From NCBI RefSeq assembly GCF_000321225.1, contig NW_004450562.1:567048-631047 (forward strand): DNA of 64,000 nt, written 5' to 3'. The notes under the pieces were generated by a model that was given only the letters and a program-made list of their open reading frames with translations, was not told the DNA's origin and ran no database searches. Below are positions 9,937-22,040 of the stretch, piece by piece. Positions within the stretch are counted from its first letter, which is position 1. Each line of letters opens with the position of its first letter. A program made the position numbers and the translations under genes. The DNA is from Odobenus rosmarus divergens. Lineage: Eukaryota; Chordata; Mammalia; Carnivora; Odobenidae.

Positions 9937-10329
9937 ACAGTGCTTCCTATTGTCTCTCCCATGAGAGCACCTCTTGTCTCTGAATCTATTTGTTAACATG
10001 CCGTGTGCTTTAAGGGGGCTTCCAGCTTCTGACAATGGAAGTTGTGACCTGGGGAGAACTCTTTTAAACATTTCATTTGACTGGAGAAAGCTGAGTGGCC
10101 AACTTAAGCTTGCAAGACAAGTTGTTTATTGCTCATGTTTTCTCTCATAAAATGAATTATGAAATCAGTGCATCTGAGTAGAATCTAGATGAATGCCATG
10201 GTGCCGTTTTAGAGGCTGGTTCCAGAAGATGGTCAGATGTTTGTCCCCCTTTCACGGAAGTTACTGAGTTGGCCCAACTTAGGCAGCCAGTGCTGGGAGA
10301 AGTCTCCGGCTGCATGACAGAGTGAGTGT
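9937..10329. other. Intron just downstream of the exon, no repeat seen
   Basis: Single-copy-looking sequence following the donor site. No splicing enhancer or second exon could be argued from the sequence. Confidence 0.4.
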
Positions 10330-10540
10330 CTTGGGCTTTAACAGATCTTCATTTGAATCAAGATTCTACATTTACCATTAATGTGACACCTTTCCTTGTA
10401 TCTGTTTTCTTATCTGGAAAATAGAGGTGAAAAGACTTCACCTAACAAGATTGTTGTGAGGATCAAATAAAACAATAAAAGTGAGATACCAAGCACAATT
10501 GCCTGGTACATACTACACACCCACCAAATGTGAGCCTTGC
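10330..10540 (+). repeat. MIR
   Basis: 'tgttttcttatctggaaaat', 'gattgttgtgaggatcaaat' and 'gcctggtacatactacac' in MIR order. Confidence 0.8.
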
Positions 10541-10924
10541 TGTATTTTTCTTGAAAAGCAGAAGTTTACAAAAGATGTTTAATGACATGGTAGTCGAGTG
10601 CTGGTGATGATAGAGGTAAAGAGCTTTCTTGAATTTGGGGGGCTATGTCCTGGGGGTTTAATTTCAGCAGCTTTCTTTGTGTGGCCTCTTTGTTTCCCCA
10701 GCGACACAACTGGGAAGCTAACCTGGGCCTCTGATGCACTCATTACTGAAGGGCTGGGGGATGGATATTCAGGTCCTCTTGGGCTCCCCACGTCCATTCA
10801 TCTTGTGCACTTCCTTGGAGTGCGTTCATTGTGTGTAGTGGATCCATCCAACTTTAGGCTCTGGTCTTTCTCCTCCACAGAAACCACTGATGCCATTGTT
10901 GTGAGATGAGAAAGCTTCTATGCT
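10541..10924. other. Non-repeat intronic sequence
   Basis: Two opposite-strand open frames (10579-10797 and 10598-10909) overlap fully and show no recognised similarity, so neither is called. Confidence 0.4.
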
Positions 10925-11065
10925 AAGAGTGAAGAGCTGAGTCATGGTCCTGGCTCTGCCTGTAACTAACAGTGCAACCTTGGCAAGTTGCTTCTCCTCT
11001 CTGAGCCTCAGTTTCCTCATTTGTTAAAAAAAGAGGTTTGAGATCAAGTCCTCTAAAGCCATTGT
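10925..11065 (+). repeat. MIR
   Basis: 'gcaaccttggcaagttgctt' and 'cctctctgagcctcagtttc' are the MIR core, with 'ctcatttgttaaaaaaagag' replacing the usual 'catctgtaaaatggg'. Confidence 0.85.
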
Positions 11066-13729
11066 GAAAATTTGAACCTTTGTTGAACATGGATCATGGG
11101 GTTCTCATCTGACAACATTTATTTACCAGTCTAAACAATGCCTTTAGTTATTTTTAATTATTGCAGAATTTTGTGTGATGCAAATTGCTGTGATGGAGTG
11201 ATCCTGAGCTGGCATCTAATTGATGTACTTGGGCATCTTTTTTTCACCATATGGTGTTTGTTCCAGTCTTTAGACCATCACATTGATGGCGTTGGACCAG
11301 TTTACTTGGATACCATGGTAACAGGACAAAAAAATGATGTTCTTCTGGGTTTTACTTTACTCACTGAATGTTTTATTATTGACAGGTGAAGTCTATGAAA
11401 TTTCCCTTAGCAGCAACAAGTCTTTTTGTGTGTTTCAATGTTTTTAATTTTGTGGTAATTATTAGGATCATTGACTTTCTGAATTGAAAGAGCTCTTATC
11501 CAACATACAGTTGTCCTCACACTTTGAAAATGAAGAGTAGAAGCCCAGGGAGATGTAGTGATTTAGGCAAGACTTTAATCTAAGATCACATCTCATCCAA
11601 CATATTTCTTCAACTACATTTTATTATATTTATTTTTCAGGAAAACATGTCTCTAGACTTTTTTTTTTTAATAAAAAACCATGAACCTCTCTTATATGAA
11701 AGGATTATTTGCAATTATGAATTGTGATTTGGTTTTTATGCTGATTGACATCAATAACCTTGCCTTCTCTTAAGATCACTTAAGTCTCATATAATCAACA
11801 ATCTGACTTCTTTTCTCTTGGTACAGCTGCAAAGGATATTTCTCTCTCTCTCTTTTTTAACCCTCTCATATCATGTTTTGTCATAATAAAGAGACTTGTA
11901 TAGAAAAGAAATCTACCTTTATGTTTAGGGATTCAGCTATGGCCAGACTCCTTTCTAATTTGCCCAGCATTTTTCCTGAATCTTGGTAGACAGATTTTAG
12001 AACCTCAGCAGAGTTTCCTCCAAATATTGTCACATGATATTATAATAATTGTAAAAGTTAGAAAGATCCTAGACTCCTAGAAGCTGTTGGAAGACATGAA
12101 AACTGGTGTGCTCCAGGTTCACTCACAATCCCAGTCATCTGGAAATGACAGGATGTGTGACAGCTCCAGCCAGGGCCTCAGAAGAAGTGGTATGATTTTT
12201 AGTCCCTCACACCTAACCAGCACTCAGTGGAGGTACATGGAATTGAATGAAGTGGTGGGTGGAGCCACTCATGAGAGATGTTTTACCATGAAGGCAACAG
12301 TGTCTAAATAAGTAGCTGAGTCCAATAAATGAATTGTTCTAATAAATAAATGGCCTTTGTAGGCTACTTGAAGATGCTTTAAAATGGTGATATCCAGTAG
12401 TCACAGTCCCTTAACTAACCAGCAGCATTACTGAAGAGTTGCTTGAGCCTGTTTCTATGTGTCGTGGAAAGTATCTGAAAAGAAGGTGGGTTCCGACTGA
12501 TGACTCATAAACGGGAGGATGTGAGGGCTTGGGAAAGTAATATTAGTAACTCAATTTTGATTCCATTTAATAAGTGGAAAGATATTCATCAGATGTGTGC
12601 TTTCAACAAGAAGTTACTAGATGAAGGGAAGGGGTCCCTAGGGGATCATGGTCAAGTTTCCATTGTGTTCCAGCCCATTGCTGCACACACATTGAGCTCT
12701 TAGTATGTACTTATTGCTTGATTAGTTTTTAAAAACACAAAAACAGTGAACCCTCCTAATGTGTAGTAGAATTTAGCACATACAGCCCTATTAAAGAAAT
12801 ATATCTGTCACGTAGAGTTGGGAGATGTTAACACAGATGAAGTCTTCCCCCTTTGATTAAAAAGTATGTATAGAGCCCTTCAGGGTGTGTGAGTGATGAT
12901 AACACCAAACATTCCTACTGACATCTTGCTTTAGTTTAAAGCCTCAAATGACGATTCTGATAGGGGCCTGGAAGGGAGTTTTCCTTCTAACCTCCTACTG
13001 AACTTGGGCTTAGAGACCACATAGAAGTGCGTAAGCTAAGAAAAGAGCTTATTCTTACAGACAGGGATCTTCCATTGTTTAGGGGGTCACGGACTCTTTT
13101 GGGAATCTGGGCTCCAGAAAATTTTACAAGATTGATGTGTGATTTCGTGGGCCCCATGAGCTCAGCCAAGACCCATGTTAAGAGTTCCTTCTTAAAAAGG
13201 GAATTGGAAGGGTCTTAAGGCATGGTGATGTATCTCCAAAGAATTATTCTCCCACCCTCCACCCCCAGCACTTGGTGAAAAATAAGTGGTGATGGAACGT
13301 CCATGCTAGTTGATGCTATAATCGTTCTCTGATTTTTCCCACCACTTTACCCAAGCCACTGGCTGAGCCCCCAGCTTCCTGGCAGGATAGAACACAAAAT
13401 ATTCCAGAGGAAAAAAAAAAAAGGCAACCTATACTTTTGAGAACAAATTGCAGAGTGGAGAATGCTCCTAGCAGCCGCCTACGAATCTCTTCTCACTCAG
13501 AGGATGTGAGTGGGATGGTTTCAGAGACATTGCTTCCCCCACTGCACTTTTCTGGTTTAACTTCTAACGGGGGAGAGATGCCTGAGTGGAGAGCCAGGGT
13601 TCATGGTGTCCCAGGAAACAGGGTGGTGGAAGAGCCAAGTGTGCCCCTGATGGAGGGCACTGCTTAGCACCAAGGATCCTCTCTTAAAAAACAAATGACT
13701 TCTGGGGTGGGCATAAAAATAATTTCCAA
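11066..13729. other. Long intronic stretch with little recognisable content
   Basis: About 2.7 kb. 11520-11590 may be a reverse MIR scrap ('gaagcccagggagatgtagt'). No exon, RNA gene or clear repeat was recognised in the rest. Open frames at 12087-12311, 12500-12703 and 13437-13667 look like chance. Confidence 0.4.
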
Positions 13730-14430
13730 TGATAACAACAGTGTAAAAGATGAAAAGGAATACATGTTCTTTGTAGAAAATTTGCACACTGTGAATAAGA
13801 GAGGTCATTAATAAGCCCACCTCAAAACAGTAGCTACATTTTGATGTATTACCTTCTTGGCATTATATACACCGTTGAAAATTTCTCATCATGAACATTG
13901 CAGACATACAAAATGGCATTGAGGATAATATATAATGTAGCTACCAATGCAACTGAGGAAATGTGCTCTTAACAGCAAAGCAGAACCCCTTGCTCTGCTG
14001 AGTTTAATCTTTATTGATGCCTTGCCTGTCTATAAACTTGCTACACACATGTATCCCTAAGTAGCATGTATATTTAAGTTTATATAAGCACAAATTTTTA
14101 AAAATTGGGATCATAACACATACTAATTAATCCTGAATTTTTTACTTACTACATTGAGATCATGTCACCTCATCCTAAAATATTCTTTAAGAACATTATT
14201 TTTAATAACCATACAGTACTTTGTCACATGATGCACCAATTTTTTTAACCAATCCTTCATTGGATATTTAGATAAATTATGACTTTTCACTGTTATAAAT
14301 AATACTGGCAGGCATTTAAAATATCTGTGTAATCTTATATGAGGAGGATAAAATGGATAAAATATGAAATTCCTGGCCGAAAGGGTACAAATATTTTTAA
14401 ACCCGTGAACAAGTCTGTACCCCTTCTGGA
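13730..14430 (-). repeat. Old L1 (L1M-type) 3' UTR, diverged
   Basis: AT-rich reverse L1M-like text: 'ttaaccaatccttcattgga', 'cactgttataaataatactg' and 'ccgaaagggtacaaat'. These match the well-known L1M 3' region. The left boundary is uncertain. Confidence 0.7.
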
Positions 14431-14687
14431 AGTGAGATATGGAAATTCAGTTCAGAGCAGGTGAGTCTTGTTCAGAAACTCAGAGTAGAGATTTTTCTCA
14501 GGTTTCTCTGCCCCATTTCTCTTTCAACTGTATTGCTGGTCCCTTGCTAAGTACATGACTTTGTATGGGGTATTTGCTTATACTGCCTCTTTGGGAAGAG
14601 CCCTCCAGTCACCCCTGGCAGGGTCCAGGCCCCTCTTGTGACTGGTGGAGATGGGGCTGAACCATGACTGGGGTGGGATAAGATCCA

Positions 14688-14850
14688 CTTAATCCACACA
14701 ACTGCCTGTCACCCCAGGTGTGTTATCATACCCTTTTGAAGATGAAGAAGCTGAGCCTCAGACAGATAAGCAATTTGCTCAATGTCCCAGCTTATTGTAG
14801 ATTCAAGCCCAGGATGGTTGGGTTCCACAGCCTCCCCACACTGCCTCCAG
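14688..14850 (-). repeat. MIR
   Basis: 'gaagatgaagaagctgagcc', then 'aagcaatttgctcaatgtcc' and 'gattcaagcccaggatggtt' follow the reverse MIR. Confidence 0.75.
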
Positions 14851-15797
14851 GCCGGGAAGAAGATGAAAACATTTAGCTTGGTAGCTTCTGGTAGTAGATG
14901 ACGTATAGGACATTCGGCTTCTCTTATTGGCAAAGCACCTTTGAGGTTTATGACATTTTTGTTGCCTGTGCTTTCTGATGATTTACCCTGTTCTATGGAT
15001 GCTCAAAGTGCAAGAATGGATATAGAAAGGGGACAGAGCTTTCTTGTCTCGATCAACCTAAATGAGTTTCATTGCTAGGATATGTTAAGGCAGACGTGGA
15101 ATAGCAGTAGGGATTATTTTATCTCTGCTCAGCAGAGTCCAGATAATTAAAAAAGATACCATTGCTGTGGTTTGCTTTCTCTTTGTCTGTTCTGGAACTT
15201 GCTAACTGGGAAGAGAGATTAGCCTTGCCCTGGCCAGCATGAGGCCTTGATGAATTACGTGGGAGAGTTTAATAAGGCTCTTATCGCCGAGGAGACCAGG
15301 CCTGCACGGAGATTGGGTCTTCTTGAACGTATGCTTGTATTTAACCTGTTGGCATGTGTTCTATTTTGGATTTATGATCTGCTGTTGCTGGCTGTGAAAT
15401 TGCTTGGGCTCAATGTAGTGGAGACCCTATGTTGTGTCCAAGGTGGTACTACCATCTCTAATGGCAAATGTGCTCGTTATTGACACTAGACCCATTCCGT
15501 CTAGCCTTTGGCCTAATTGATTATTAGGTGGTGGGTTGTGATAATCACTGTGATTTTTACTCTTTGATCTACCTCTTGAAATGTACAGTGACAATGAAAT
15601 TCTAAGGAGCTTCAGGACACACTCTCAGATGGTAATTGATGTAACAAAGTGTCAATCATCATTTACTACTCCCTTCAAAGTGACGTTGATGTTTATTGTT
15701 GCCTTGCCATGTTAAATGAGACTTCTCATGCTCTGAGAACACCTGTTTGTTTGAATTTGTCATGAGAATCACACTATGGGAGCTTAGAGACTGAACA
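14851..15797. other. Non-repeat intronic sequence with a 78-codon open frame
   Basis: No repeat seen. A + strand open frame at 15247-15483 has a hydrophobic middle (FNLLACVLFWIYDLLLLAVK) that could form one membrane segment. It has no recognised family, no splice context and no good start context, so it is not called a gene. Confidence 0.35.
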
Positions 15798-15940
15798 CTG
15801 CTCTGTACCTCAGTTTCCTCACCTGTAAACTGAAATCAAAACAGTGCCCCACCTTAGGGTTGTGAGGATTAAAATGAGTTAGTTCATGTAAAGTACTTAG
15901 GACCTGGCCCACAGTAAGTATGAAAATACTAGCTGTTACT
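15798..15940 (+). repeat. MIR
   Basis: 'tacctcagtttcctcacctg', 'gggttgtgaggattaaaatg' and 'gtaaagtacttaggacctgg' give a clear MIR 3' half. Confidence 0.85.
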
Positions 15941-16074
15941 CTGTTGATTTCATAATACAAAATTGCCTTTGTGGTTAAATTTAAGGATATTTATTGTTGG
16001 TACAAGCAATCCATAAATAGAACTGATAGTGAATTTTTTTTAAAAAAAGATATATACAAGGAGTCTTAATACAG

Positions 16075-16260
16075 CATTTTTAAATAATAGCCAAAAGCTG
16101 GCAACAGCAAAAATATCCAAATTCTATAGTGTAAAACACAATGACAGAGCACATGAAATATAAATTATGTTCCTAGACATTTTTATATATTTGTCCATGT
16201 AAAGGAATAAGCAAATGGAGGAGCATGCACTGCAATGTGGACAGTGGCTTTTTGGAGGAT
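16075..16260 (+). repeat. L1M fragment
   Basis: 'taatagccaaaagctggcaa' with 'caaaaatatccaaattctat' matches the L1 segment usually reading 'aatagccaaaaactggaaac'. Diverged and short. Confidence 0.55.
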
Positions 16261-17056
16261 GGAATTATGAGAAGGGGAGCTTCAGTTCCTGGGTTCTTGA
16301 CCTTTGGCATCTTGGGAAACCTATGAATTCCCCTGCCCCCTAGAAGGCCATCTCTATGTGCCTAAAATTAAATACATAAGATGACAATAAAACCCAGTTA
16401 TATTGAAATGCAGTTATCAAAATCTTTAAATTACAAATTTGTAGTAAGAGTTACACATGTGCTTCTTAATTAATGCTTTAAGTAACAAGATCTGGCAGTA
16501 AGTCCAATAACTAATACACCTTCTACTAGATGATATTTTGAAATACCTGCACCAACCATTCTGTGGTTTGAAAATATAGTGATTTCTATGGTGGCAAAGT
16601 CACGGGTCTGCTAATGCTTCTGTGATCTGTCGCCTTCATTTATACTGGAAGAAAATGCTAGATTTCAGTTGTCCATGAAACTAAAGATGTATTTTTTTTC
16701 CATCCTAGTTCACAGATGCCCTGAATTTTGTCCATGCACTTCTTGGGGGGCTGAGAATTCTAAATTAGGAATTCTTCGTTAAGACACTCGATCTGCTATG
16801 ATAGGTCTTTTGCATTGTATTACTTTAGTAATTCAAATGACTGAAGTAAAAAATGCAACAAATATAATTAATTTTGGCCTATTGGTATGTGAGGTTGTTA
16901 GTGTTTTAAAGGAGAGAATGTAAAATGTTGTATAGAAGTAAGGGGCTGGAATAATGATGATAATGTTTTTAGGAAAACCTTGCAATAACCATTAAATCAA
17001 TTCTCAACACTTGGATATAGGTTTTTCTTTTATATCACCTCAGCTTTTTGAAATAG
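16261..17056. other. Non-repeat AT-rich intronic sequence
   Basis: No exon or repeat recognised. Confidence 0.4.
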
Positions 17057-17066
17057 ATTAATTGAG

Positions 17067-17291
17067 GGGTGCCTGGGTGGCTCAATCGGTTGAGCATCAG
17101 ACTCTTGATTTCTGCTCTGATTGTGATCTCAGTGTCATGAGATCGAGCCCTACCTCGGGCTCATGCTCAGTGGGCAGTCTGCTTCAGATTCTTTCCCTCT
17201 TCACCCCCCCCTCCCGGCTCAGGTGCACTTGTATGCACCTGTGCACTCTCTCTCTCTCTCTCAAATAAATAAATCTTTAAAAAATAAATAT
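17067..17291 (+). mobile_element. CAN-SINE (SINEC)
   Basis: 'ggtgcctgggtggctcaatc' head, (CT)n, then 'caaataaataaatctttaaa'. Target duplication 'attaattgag' at 17057-17066 and 17292-17301. Confidence 0.96.
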
Positions 17292-17301
17292 ATTAATTGA
17301 G

Positions 17302-17764
17302 TCACCCCAGTATTTTAGTAGAAAATCTTTTCTGCTTCTTCTGTATTAGAAAAAATAGTCTTAGTGTAGAAAAATGTTTTTATTTGTTAGAGATGAATTC
17401 TAAAGTATTTAGGGATAGAATGTCATTATATTTATAATTTACTTTGGACCTCTTTAGCATAAAATATGAAATGAATATTTTAAAGAGAAAAACAATTTTA
17501 TTTTTTATACACAAGTAATTCTGCACACATTTCCACCATTAAAAAAAATCAAACAATGGCAATAGAACTAACAGACCCTTGATGATGTCCTGGTTCCACG
17601 TGTCTCTTCGGGTATAATCCTGGTTATCAGTTTAGTCTCCTTCCAGGTATTTAGACCTAGTTAGACATATAGATAGAGGTATAAAAATTAGCTTGTGGTA
17701 GCTTTTTACAGACATAGGTGTTGCCATTTTTTATTTTACTTTGCAATTTGTTTTTTTCTCCTTT
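17302..17764. other. AT-rich intronic sequence
   Basis: Nothing recognised; the right part may be worn L1 flank. Confidence 0.35.
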
Positions 17765-18340
17765 TAAGTAGTCTTTATTGTTTAAGAGCAGTTCTAGATT
17801 CACAACAAAATTGAGCAGAGAGTACAGAGGGTTTCCATACGTCCTCCCACCCTACACATGCAGAGCCCTGTCCCCCATCATCAACATCTACCAGAGTGGT
17901 ACCTTTGTTATAATCAATGAACCTACACTGACACATAATCATTACCCAAAGTCCATAGTTTACATTAGACTTCACTTGATGTTGTACATTCTGTGGCTTT
18001 TGACAAAGGTGTGATGACAAATACCCACCATTATAACATCTTACAGAATAGTTTCACTGCCCTGAAAATCCTGCGCTCAGCCTCTTCATCCCTCCTTTCC
18101 GCAGCCCCTGGCAACCACTGATCTTTTTACTGTCGCCACAGTTTTGCCTTTTCCAGAATGTCATACAGTATGTAGCCTTTTCAGACCGGCTTCTTTCACT
18201 TAGTAATATAAATTTGAGTTTCCTTCATGTCTTTTTTTGTGGCTTGAGAACTCACTTCTTTTTTTATCACTGAAATTGTATTTCATTGTATGGCTGTACC
18301 ACAGTTTATTCATTCACTTATTAAAGGACATATCTTATTT
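17765..18340 (-). repeat. Old L1 (L1MB/L1MC-like) 3' UTR
   Basis: Reverse L1: 'gattcacaacaaaattgagc', 'cctcccaccctacacatgca', 'cagcccctggcaaccactga' and 'tggctgtaccacagtttatt', in the familiar L1M 3' order. It spans the overlapping open frames near 17775-18020, which are therefore not genes. Confidence 0.85.
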
Positions 18341-18393
18341 TTTTAACTACTGCTTATTATTGCATAAAACAAATGGATCATAGTTTACTTTAA

Positions 18394-18427
18394 TATGATT
18401 CTCCATGATTTTAACATGATTCTCCAT
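18394..18427. repeat. 12-bp direct repeat
   Basis: 'atgattctccat' occurs at 18394-18405 and 18416-18427 (period 22), a small local duplication. Confidence 0.7.
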
Positions 18428-18804
18428 TGAGGGGCACTATTGATGTCCAGTATTTTCTAGTTACAAAGACCATCTCATCCTCCAGAGCAAGCAGTAAGAT
18501 AAATACAAAAAAAGTGCCTGTGGACATATGCTATTTTAATGTTAGTATGAAAAATGTTAAATTACTATTTTTGTGGTTCAGATTCCTGTGCTCTTTTTTT
18601 GTTCTGCTTCCATTCATGGACACCAAAGAAAAACAAATAGATAAAAACCATACTGTTATCAAATGCGGATCTGAACAGGCTGTGAGCATTGGAGAAAGAA
18701 AGTTATTTTGTCTCCATCATGTGTGCGTCAGTTAAGCAAAAGTATATGCAACGTTTAAATTTATATATCCAGAAGCATATTCCTTCTGAGTCACCCATGG
18801 TTCA

Positions 18805-18889
18805 AAAGAAAGAAAAGGAAGGAAGGAAGGGAGGGAGGAAAGAAAAGAAAGAAAGAAGGAAGGGAGGGAAGGAAGGGAGGGAGGGGAAA
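18805..18889. repeat. (GGAA/GAAA)n microsatellite
   Basis: Purine run of ggaa, gaaa and ggga units, about 85 bp. Repeated GGAA is the core ETS-factor motif, so such tracts can bind ETS proteins; no sign of use here beyond sequence. Confidence 0.9.
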
Positions 18890-19669
18890 CTGTAGTTGTG
18901 AATTCAAAGAGTATATTTGTGATGTTGACAAAGTTTATAGCTCAACTGCCTTTAAAATTTTGCAGTTTATCAGTAGCTCTATTTTGACTGAGATTATTTG
19001 TGGTAAAAAGTCACCAGAAAATAATTGTTCATAAATACTTTTGCTTATGATTTTTTTTTCTAAAATGTAGCCTAGGTCTGTCCACCTAAAAATTATGTAA
19101 ATTGTCTTGGTTAGGAAGTTCCATCTGGGCTTCCGTTCCCAGCTAATTGAGTTTTTCCCCAAATGACTTACATAATTGCATCAAGCTCCCTCTTTGATCT
19201 GGTTATATGTTCCAGGTTTGAATAGCAGAAGCTGTTTTTCTTCCTCCTTATTTTCTCAGTTGTGTCTGATGCTCACTCTCCGTGAAGAAAAGGTAGTATG
19301 TTGACTTTTCCCCTTGATGTTGACTGTGCATAAACTTTTTATGTCATCTGATTGATACTTAGGTTCTTGGGTAACTTCTGAAAAATGCCAGAAGAATGAA
19401 GGGTCCAGGAGAAATCTCATGGTTTGTGTGTCTTCTTCCACCCTGCTGTCTAGTTTAACAGTGCTATATGTAGATCATTTTATGGGGAGAGTTGAACCCA
19501 TATGAGCAGGTGGTTTCTTGGCAAACGACACTCATGGTTAGTATTGATGGTGAAGTATTTGAAACTGAGCCATGGGCTTATCTTCAGTCATCAAAATGCC
19601 AGCTTGTGGTTAACTCTGTAGAAGTCATGCAGGGAACTGAAGGTGTTTATTGTGGTTTTTTTCCTGAGC
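18890..19669. other. Non-repeat intronic sequence
   Basis: No exon or repeat recognised; the opposite-strand frames at 18935-19162 and 19256-19441 look like chance. Confidence 0.4.
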
Positions 19670-19685
19670 AGAAGACTGATTTTTT

Positions 19686-19881
19686 TTTTTTAAGATTTTT
19701 TATTTATTCATTTGACAGAGAGAGACACAGCAAGAGAGGGAACACAAGCAGGGGGAGTGGGAGAGGGAGAAGCAGGCTTCCCGCTGAGCAGGGAGCCCGA
19801 TGCGGGACTCGATCCCAGGACCCTGGGATCATGACCCGAGCCAAAGGCAGACGCCTAACGACTGAGCCACCCAGGTGCCCC
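19686..19881 (-). mobile_element. CAN-SINE (SINEC), young
   Basis: Reverse copy with 'gacagagagagacacagcaa' and the head 'gagccacccaggtgcccc'. Perfect 15-bp target duplication 'agaagactgattttt' at about 19670-19684 and 19882-19896. The well-kept body and duplication suggest recent insertion. It creates most of the open frame at 19492-19914. Confidence 0.96.
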
Positions 19882-20149
19882 AGAAGACTGATTTTTCCTC
19901 TTCTAGTTCTATAAATGAATTTCTTTTACTGCCCACATGCCTCAAAATACCAGTTTACCAAATTGGAGTCTTCTACTGAAGACTAAAATCAATACATCTA
20001 CACTATATTCTTCACCTTTATTTGGCAAAGGAAAGTGATGCATTTGCTGGCCAGATCTATATAAATTCTATCAAGGAAATATTTATCACTGTAGAATTAA
20101 TGAGTTCATCTGTTCATTCTTTAGTGCATTCATGAAATCATTCATGACT

Positions 20150-20240
20150 CATTCAATCAATTGATATTTATTGAACTTTAGCCTGTGTTAGGCACAAGGA
20201 CACTGCAGGAAATAAGACTTAAGACTTTTTGGTCAACAGA
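20150..20240 (-). repeat. L2 3' end
   Basis: 'caattgatatttattgaact', 'ctgtgttaggcacaaggaca' and 'aaataagacttaagac' follow the reverse L2 terminus. Confidence 0.65.
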
Positions 20241-20620
20241 CAAGTGGGATTGCTCTTGATTTTGTTGCAGGTTAACCAAGCACAGGGAAGACACATCTTA
20301 GCTATACCTGGGATTGGTTTTCTTCTTCTTGTAGGGGAGTAATTCCAGATTGTTGGTTGGTTTTGAAAGAAAGAAATTTTGCTATAGATTTCACTGCTAC
20401 TAAGATTTTTCTCCCTTAGAGGATCCTTGAAACGGACTTACTTTCTTTTAGCTGGTCAACGCACAGGTTCATCTGGGGAAGTGCTGCACTTTATTTTATG
20501 CAAAAGCCAGCCTTGAGAAATTATACTGTATGGCGGGTGGGCTTTGCTTTGTGTTCTTCTTACAGTTAGGGTATTTAGCTCTGAGAGCGCTGGGTTTCAG
20601 AGCAAAATCTCTAGAAGTTT
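20241..20620. other. Non-repeat intronic sequence
   Basis: Nothing recognised. Confidence 0.4.
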
Positions 20621-20624
20621 TAGA

Positions 20625-20760
20625 CCTGGAAGGGACCTTAGAAACTATTTAGTTGAATGCATTTCATTTTGTAGATATGAAAATTGAAATGAGACAAGTC
20701 AAGTGCCCTGCCCAAAATGACCAAGGAAGAGTAAAAGTCTCTTGGGACTCGTGTTCTGGA
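20625..20760 (-). repeat. MIR3-type fragment
   Basis: 'gacctggaagggaccttaga' then 'cattttgtagatatgaaaat' and 'gtgccctgcccaaaatgacc' follow the reverse MIR3-like ending. Confidence 0.65.
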
Positions 20761-20789
20761 TTGTACCTGAAATCCAGGAACATGCAGAA

Positions 20790-20990
20790 GCTAAGAGTTC
20801 TGGTTTTGGTGTTTTGAAGTCTGGCCTCACCACTTCCTAGCTGTGTGATCTTGGGCAGCATATTCGACCTCTCTGGGTTATAGTTTCCTTGGCTAGAAAA
20901 TGTAGATGATAATTGAGTTGTTGTAAGGGTTCAGTAAGATAATGTAGCAGAGCTTTGGCACACAGTAAGCACTTCATTACTGCTGATATT
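20790..20990 (+). repeat. MIR
   Basis: 'cacttcctagctgtgtgatc', 'cttgggcagcatattcgacc' and 'agggttcagtaagataatgt' in MIR order. Good copy. Confidence 0.88.
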
Positions 20991-20994
20991 GTAA

Positions 20995-21125
20995 AATAAT
21001 CCAGGAGCATGGGACGGGACACAGACAGAGCTATTGTCTATTTTAGTCACTACTGTCACCCTGGTGCCCAAGAAAGTGCCCGGTATGTATCCAGCCCTCA
21101 GAAAAAGGTTTGTTGAATGGATTTT
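20995..21125 (+). repeat. L2 3' end
   Basis: 'ctggtgcccaagaaagtgcc', 'cggtatgtatccagccctca' and 'ggtttgttgaatgg' match the L2 terminus. Confidence 0.65.
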
Positions 21126-21479
21126 TTTCAAATGTAAATTTGGTAATTCTCATAAAAGACAAGTGATACCAGGAAGGCAGAAATAAAGCTGTTTATGTGT
21201 TGCTTAAAACAAGAGGGAGTCCTGTGGCCTTTTGGGGGGAACAAGTTTGATTTTAAATGAATTATTATTTGTAAATAATAATTAATAGAAGTATTTAACA
21301 AAATGTCTCAGCTGTTGATTGCATTCTGCAAAGGTTGATTCAGAGCTAAGCAGTCGCGAACAATGGGTAACTGGCTGATAACATCACCATGAGCTCTGCC
21401 TGGCGAAGAGCCAGAACCACACCATGATCACGTCCAGCTGGACCACTTTCATCAGGCTCCCCTCATCTCCGTAGTGGCT
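21126..21479. other. Non-repeat intronic sequence
   Basis: AT-rich at 21240-21300; nothing recognised. Confidence 0.4.
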
Positions 21480-22040
21480 GGATGATTCCAGAAGCCTCCC
21501 ACCAGGTCTCCTTGCTTCAGCCCTTGACCTTCTGTTGTCCACTCTCAACACAGCAGCTAGAGAATTTCTTTTAAGCCTAAGTTAAAGTTACACACCGTCT
21601 TGCTCATGTCTCCCTCCTGACTCAGTGGCATCGCTGCATCTTTCTAGTGGCCCTTGAGGCCGAGCACATTCAGGTCATGAGGCTTCTTCTGCACCTCATC
21701 ACCTACCACTCTCCCTTGCCCTGTGCTCTCACACCCTGGCCCTCTTTTTCTTCTACACTCACACCCCAGGGCCTTGGCAAAACCAATTCTCTCTATGGAA
21801 AACTCTTTTCAATACCCATGGGACATATTTCCTCATCTTCCTTCAGGTATCTGCTCAAAGGTCTTCCTACCTGACTTTATTTTCTTCTTCCTAGTATTGC
21901 CACACTATGTATTTTTATTTATTAGTATCTTCACACTGGGATATACCTTTTCTTTTTCTGCCTTATACCTAACATCTGGAATGGTGTCTCGCACAGAGTG
22001 TCCAATTCACATTTGTTGGATAACTGGATGAGCGGCCACT
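21480..22040 (+). repeat. L2, reverse-transcriptase tail and 3' UTR
   Basis: 'cttgctcatgtctccctcct', 'accccagggccttggcaaaa' (normally 'gggcctttgcacatgctg'), 'ctgctcaaaggtcttcctac' and 'tggtgtctcgcacagagtg' give the L2 order to its end. All frames are broken. It explains the open frames at 21647-22031. Confidence 0.8.

Noticed and set aside
15247..15483. 78-codon frame with a hydrophobic segment resembling a small membrane protein
   Set aside because: Poor start context, no conservation evidence and no recognised family; single hydrophobic runs are common by chance.
19492..19914. 140-codon + strand frame
   Set aside because: More than half of it is CAN-SINE sequence.
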